A stretch of 24,373 nucleotides of DNA from Methanomassiliicoccales archaeon (GTDB taxonomy: Archaea; Thermoplasmatota; Thermoplasmata; Methanomassiliicoccales; JACIVX01): contig JAJRAH010000117.1 of assembly GCA_028679985.1 (NCBI GenBank), positions 1 to 24,373 of the forward strand, given 5' to 3'. The translations under genes were made by a program, and so were the position numbers. A model generated the notes under the pieces. It made no database searches. It worked only from the letters and a program-made list of their open reading frames with translations, and had not been told where the DNA came from. Within the stretch, counting starts at the first letter, position 1; each line of letters opens with the position of its first letter. Positions 21,084 to 24,373 of the stretch are shown piece after piece.

Positions 21084-22772
21084 ATGACGGAAGCAGCGAG
21101 ACCCGAGCCGATGCCCGAGGAGAAGGCTGATGAGTCAAGAGAGAAGAAGTCTCGGGGCGGACTCTCATCGAGATATCTTTCGGTCCTTCTGAAACTGAAG
21201 AACAAGCCGATGAAGGTAATGATCCCGTCTGTCGTGAACAAGGGCCCTATCGAAGTCATCACGGAGATCCCGAAGATAGCTGATCCCGGAGTCGACGAGG
21301 TCGAGATATCGAAGATCGTCGATCCCTACTCATTCGTTCGGATAAAGTACGACAACGTCGGAGGCGAGTACCTATACGAGGTCATAGAACCGGGTCTCTC
21401 CGAGGACGAGCACAATCTCCTGGAACTCTTGAAGAACGCCCTCATCATGACGCTCAACCTTACAGAGGTAGAGTCGACGCAGGAGAAGGAAAGGATTCTC
21501 AACAAGGCGACGGATTCTCTCATGAAGACGTTCGGTGTCACGCTTCACCCCATCTCGAAGGATAGGATAGTCTACTACCTCCGGAGGGACTTCATCGGGT
21601 ACGGGGCAATAGACGTCATGATGACCGATCCTAACGTCGAGGACTGCTCTTGCGATGGGGTCGGGATCCCACTCTACATCTACCATAGAAAGTACGGGTC
21701 GATCAGGTCGAACATCAAGTTCGACAATGAGGTCGAGCTGGACGCATTCGTCGTGTGGCTTGCGCAGAAGTGCGGGAAACACATATCTGTCGCAGACCCC
21801 CTCCTCGACGCCACTATACCGGACGGCTCGAGACTCAATGCAACTCTCGGAAAGCACGTGACGAAGAGGGGATCGTCCTTCACGATCAGACGCTTCAAGG
21901 AGAACCCGTTCACCCCTATCGACCTTCTGAAGTTCAAAACGATGAGCACCGACATGATGGCGTATCTGTGGATTGCGACGGAGTACGGGAGCTCGATGCT
22001 CGTCTGCGGAGGGACGGCGAGCGGCAAGACGACGACTCTGAATGCCGTCCTGCTGTTCATTCCTCCTCAAATGAAGATCGTCAGCATCGAGGACACAAGG
22101 GAGCTCAACCTACCTCACGAGAACTGGATCCCCTCATTGACAAGGGAGGGATTCGGTGGCAGGACCGGCGGCAAAACCGGCACCATCGACATGTTCGAAC
22201 TATTGACCACCGCTCTCAGACAGAGACCTCAGTACCTGATGGTCGGTGAGGTCAGAGGGAAGGAAGCTTACGTGGTCTTCCAAGCGATGGCGACAGGAAA
22301 GACCGCTTACTCCACCTTCCACGCGGAGGACGTTCAAGCTATGGTCCACAGGATGGAGAACGATCCGATCAATCTCCCGAGGGCCCTCATGACCGCTCTC
22401 GACATAGTGCTCCTGCAGGCGCAGGTGAAAGTCGGCACGAAGATGACAAGGAGGGTCAAGTCCTTGACCGAGATAGTCGGCATGGACCCCGAGACCGGGG
22501 AACTCATCACGAACGCCGTGCACACGTGGAACCCTGCGGATGACACGTTCAACTTCAGCGGACACTCTTACGTCTACGAGAAAGTCAGGACGATAAGGAA
22601 CTGGTCTCCAAGGGAGATGGAGCGCGAGGTGAAGCGGAGGGTCGATATCCTCGAGTACATGAAGAAGATAGGAGTCGACAACTACCGGCAGGTCGCGAAC
22701 ATCATATCGGCGTACTACAAGGATCCCGAAAAGACGATCAAAGAAATTCGAGAGAAAATGACGCAGCAGTAG
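21084..22772 (+). CDS. Type IV pilus/archaellum-type secretion ATPase 2 (FlaI/GspE family)
   Basis: A 562-aa paralogue of ATPase 1 with the same layout: N-domain VEDCSCDGVGIPLYIYHRKY, Walker A GGTASGKT (309-316), Asp box SIEDTRELNLPHENW (from 334), Walker B MVGEVRGKE (386-394), His box TGKTAYSTFHAED (404-416). Both ATPases also end in YYKDPEKTIK plus a short charged tail. All motor residues are intact, so it should be active. Differences cluster in the N-terminus and in the loop after the Asp box, where it has GFGGRTGGKTG. It is the last gene of the operon and starts directly after the stop of platform protein 2, so it is probably translated by coupling. Confidence 0.93.
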   Translation: MTEAARPEPMPEEKADESREKKSRGGLSSRYLSVLLKLKNKPMKVMIPSVVNKGPIEVITEIPKIADPGVDEVEISKIVDPYSFVRIKYDNVGGEYLYEVIEPGLSEDEHNLLELLKNALIMTLNLTEVESTQEKERILNKATDSLMKTFGVTLHPISKDRIVYYLRRDFIGYGAIDVMMTDPNVEDCSCDGVGIPLYIYHRKYGSIRSNIKFDNEVELDAFVVWLAQKCGKHISVADPLLDATIPDGSRLNATLGKHVTKRGSSFTIRRFKENPFTPIDLLKFKTMSTDMMAYLWIATEYGSSMLVCGGTASGKTTTLNAVLLFIPPQMKIVSIEDTRELNLPHENWIPSLTREGFGGRTGGKTGTIDMFELLTTALRQRPQYLMVGEVRGKEAYVVFQAMATGKTAYSTFHAEDVQAMVHRMENDPINLPRALMTALDIVLLQAQVKVGTKMTRRVKSLTEIVGMDPETGELITNAVHTWNPADDTFNFSGHSYVYEKVRTIRNWSPREMEREVKRRVDILEYMKKIGVDNYRQVANIISAYYKDPEKTIKEIREKMTQQ

Positions 22773-22780
22773 TCGGGACA

Positions 22781-22805
22781 TCTTCTCTTCTGACTATCTT
22801 TTCTC
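22781..22805 (+). terminator. Pyrimidine-rich end of the pilus-like operon
   Basis: TCTTCTCTTC and ATCTTTTCTC follow the stop of ATPase 2 within 35 bases, a plausible U-rich archaeal termination zone. No hairpin is evident. Confidence 0.4.
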
Positions 22806-22936
22806 ATACAGTGCATTAGCGCGGAACGTATCCCTTCAACGCCACGTTTCTTGCATCATCAGTCTAGGCTTTTCGACGAAATCCGGCCTCGGATGGGGGC
22901 CTGTTCACCTGACGATCTGGTGTAACGTGGGCAGAT

Positions 22937-22973
22937 GAAAAAGCAAGAGAAAGAAAAGAAGAAAGATAGAAAA
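22937..22973 (-). terminator. U/C-rich terminator after the zinc-ribbon surface protein gene
   Basis: On the minus strand this is a long pyrimidine run (TTTTCTATCTTTCTTCTTTT and onward to GCTTTTTCATC) starting about 15 bases past the stop at 22989. The T-richness fits archaeal intrinsic termination. The 22806-22930 stretch between the two convergent genes shows nothing else. Confidence 0.55.
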
Positions 22974-22988
22974 TGGTTTGTCTTATTG

Positions 22989-24373
22989 CTACTTCGATTC
23001 CTCGCCCTCTGGTGCCTCTCCTTCTGGAGGTGCTGCCGTCTGCTCCGGAGGTGCTCCTTCGGCCGGTGCCTCTTCTGCCTTCTTTAGGACCTTCTTCTCT
23101 ACCGGCCGCTTGACTATCCTTCTGAGCCTCGGCCTTCCTTCCTCCTCAGCTTCTTCCTTCGGGGCCTCTTTCGGGACTTCGAAGACAGTACCGCACTTGT
23201 GGCAGACTTTTGCTCCTCTTGGGTTGAGTGTGCCGCACACCGGGCAGGCGAACGCGCCTAGCTTCCTGCGCTCCTCCTCCTGGGACAGCCACTTCTCGAA
23301 TGTCACGTATGTGGGCTGCTTCTTCCACCAGTCAGCGAACTTGGCCTCCGAGTACTTCTTCCCGAGAACGTCCTTGGCCTGCTCCCTGTAACCGTCCACG
23401 AATTGCTGGTACTGCTCCCTCATCTTCTTCATGTACTCGTCTTCTTCCTCAGGGATCGGCGCGGCGACAAACTTCGCACCGCACTCGGGGCACTCGGTCG
23501 AGTTCGCAGGTATCCAGGCACCGCACTCGCTGCATTTCGCCGTTCCTGCCTCAAACTCAACGCCACACTTCGGGCAGCGCTTCGAGGACTCCGGTATCAG
23601 TGCGCCACACTCACCGCACTCGACCATCTTCCCGAGACCATACTTGTAGAGGTACACCGAGAAGAAGATGATGATCGCGGCGACGATTATCAGTATCAGA
23701 ACGTATATCCACCATTCCGTCGGAGCCTCGACGAATCCCTGCTCGATTTCGATCAAGGCCGTGTTGCTGAATGTCTGGTTTCCGATCTGTACCGTCACGC
23801 GGATCGTGTAGCTGCCCTCTTCCTGACCGGGTTGGATGTATTTCGAGAGCTGGAAGGCGCCATTGGTGCCGGTCCTTCCGGTCACATTGTCCCCTTGGAC
23901 GATGCCATCGGAATCGACAAGGCTCACCCACACCGAGCGATTTGCGATTGGATCTCCAGTAAGCTCATTGGTCACGGTGCCGCTCACAGGGATCTCTCTG
24001 CCTGCCTCGTACTTGTAAACGTTCCCGAGGTCGATCAATATGATAGGATAGGCGTTCACCTGGAGCTCCGTGACTGCCTCGTTGTTGTCGTAGTTGCCTT
24101 CCTCGATCAGTCCGAGGGGGTTCACAGTTGCGGTCAGGGCATACTGTCCGATTGTGACGTTGACCGCCCAGGTGAGGTTCGCATACACCGTCGCGTTGTT
24201 GGCTATGTCCTTCGTGACAGTTCCGAGATACCTTGTCAGCTCGTCGGAGTCAGTCGCATAGAAGTTCACTACGACGCCCATGGCCGACGTGTATCCATCG
24301 TTCTTGACCTTGGCACTTATCACAACGGATTCACCGATAACCGCTTCCTCGACCACCTGTACGCCGGAGACCA
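22989..24373 (-). CDS. Membrane-anchored CARDB/Ig-like surface protein with three cytoplasmic zinc ribbons (N-terminus outside window)
   Basis: The open frame continues past the right edge; the GTG at 24356 is inside a beta-domain, so the true start is further upstream. Order, numbered from that GTG: a CARDB-like beta domain (about 1-100, VISAKVKNDGYTSAMGVVV), a second Ig-like domain (about 105-205, VSGTVTNELTGDPIANRSV), one membrane helix (about 215-240), a double zinc ribbon (C247, C250, C261, C264; C275, C278, C289, C292), a helical charged linker, a third zinc ribbon (C371, C374, C385, C388) and a Pro/Glu/Ala-rich tail with a basic patch. This layout puts beta domains outside and zinc ribbons inside, fitting a sensor or scaffold linking surface to cytoplasm. 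No ligand is known. It converges on the pilus-like operon. Confidence 0.85.
   Translation of the reverse strand, partial: VSGVQVVEEAVIGESVVISAKVKNDGYTSAMGVVVNFYATDSDELTRYLGTVTKDIANNATVYANLTWAVNVTIGQYALTATVNPLGLIEEGNYDNNEAVTELQVNAYPIILIDLGNVYKYEAGREIPVSGTVTNELTGDPIANRSVWVSLVDSDGIVQGDNVTGRTGTNGAFQLSKYIQPGQEEGSYTIRVTVQIGNQTFSNTALIEIEQGFVEAPTEWWIYVLILIIVAAIIIFFSVYLYKYGLGKMVECGECGALIPESSKRCPKCGVEFEAGTAKCSECGAWIPANSTECPECGAKFVAAPIPEEEDEYMKKMREQYQQFVDGYREQAKDVLGKKYSEAKFADWWKKQPTYVTFEKWLSQEEERRKLGAFACPVCGTLNPRGAKVCHKCGTVFEVPKEAPKEEAEEEGRPRLRRIVKRPVEKKVLKKAEEAPAEGAPPEQTAAPPEGEAPEGEESK

Noticed and set aside
1..24373. CRISPR arrays, insertion sequences, integrases or long direct repeats
   Set aside because: I saw no regularly spaced repeats, transposase or integrase motifs, or terminal inverted repeats. 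The only internal similarity is between the paralogous ATPases and, weakly, the platform proteins.

Overview
The window looks like a chromosomal segment of an uncultured euryarchaeal-type archaeon, most likely from the Thermoplasmatota. The reasons are archaeal marker genes (deoxyhypusine synthase, a DUF531 protein, FlaI/FlaJ-type secretion proteins, an Lhr helicase with a zinc ribbon), an intron in the anticodon loop of a tRNA-Phe with a bulge-helix-bulge fold, TATA boxes about 26-30 bases ahead of several starts, and a mix of leaderless and Shine-Dalgarno-led genes. Several membrane proteins carry zinc ribbons, as is common in that phylum. The lineage call is inference from gene content only.

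Region 1 (1-5.6 kb, redox genes): the 3' end of a cysteine-rich DUF3795-like gene; a zinc-ribbon/TM2 membrane protein (minus); a tungsten-type aldehyde:ferredoxin oxidoreductase (minus); a divergent, probably leaderless rubrerythrin-like diiron protein (plus); an HdrD-like Fe-S oxidoreductase with two 4Fe-4S motifs and two complete CCG domains (plus); and a multi-spanning membrane protein with a C-terminal zinc ribbon (minus).

Region 2 (5.6-13.2 kb, housekeeping): an Lhr-type helicase (plus) whose stop codon overlaps that of a convergent FAH-family gene; a 77-aa unknown (minus); an RrmJ/FtsJ-type rRNA methyltransferase divergent from purM; a DUF531 protein; and deoxyhypusine synthase preceded by a 56-aa small gene.

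Region 3 (13.2-24.4 kb, surface and secretion): a 650-aa coiled-coil protein with a KaiC-like domain whose Walker A and Walker B motifs are both degenerate; a small conserved-looking protein (minus); tRNA-Phe(GAA) with a 19-nt intron (minus); and then a tight five-gene operon: pilin-like protein, FlaI-type ATPase 1, FlaJ-type membrane protein 1, FlaJ-type membrane protein 2, FlaI-type ATPase 2. A convergent gene, cut by the window end, encodes an exported beta-domain protein with one membrane helix and three cytoplasmic zinc ribbons.

The best candidate for something undescribed is the pilus-like operon. It carries two ATPases and two platform proteins in an I-J-J-I order, has no prepilin peptidase or FlaF/G/H genes beside it, and lies about 1 kb from a probable pseudo-ATPase of the KaiC family. 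The pilin also has a possible 8-codon leader ORF whose stop directly abuts its start codon.
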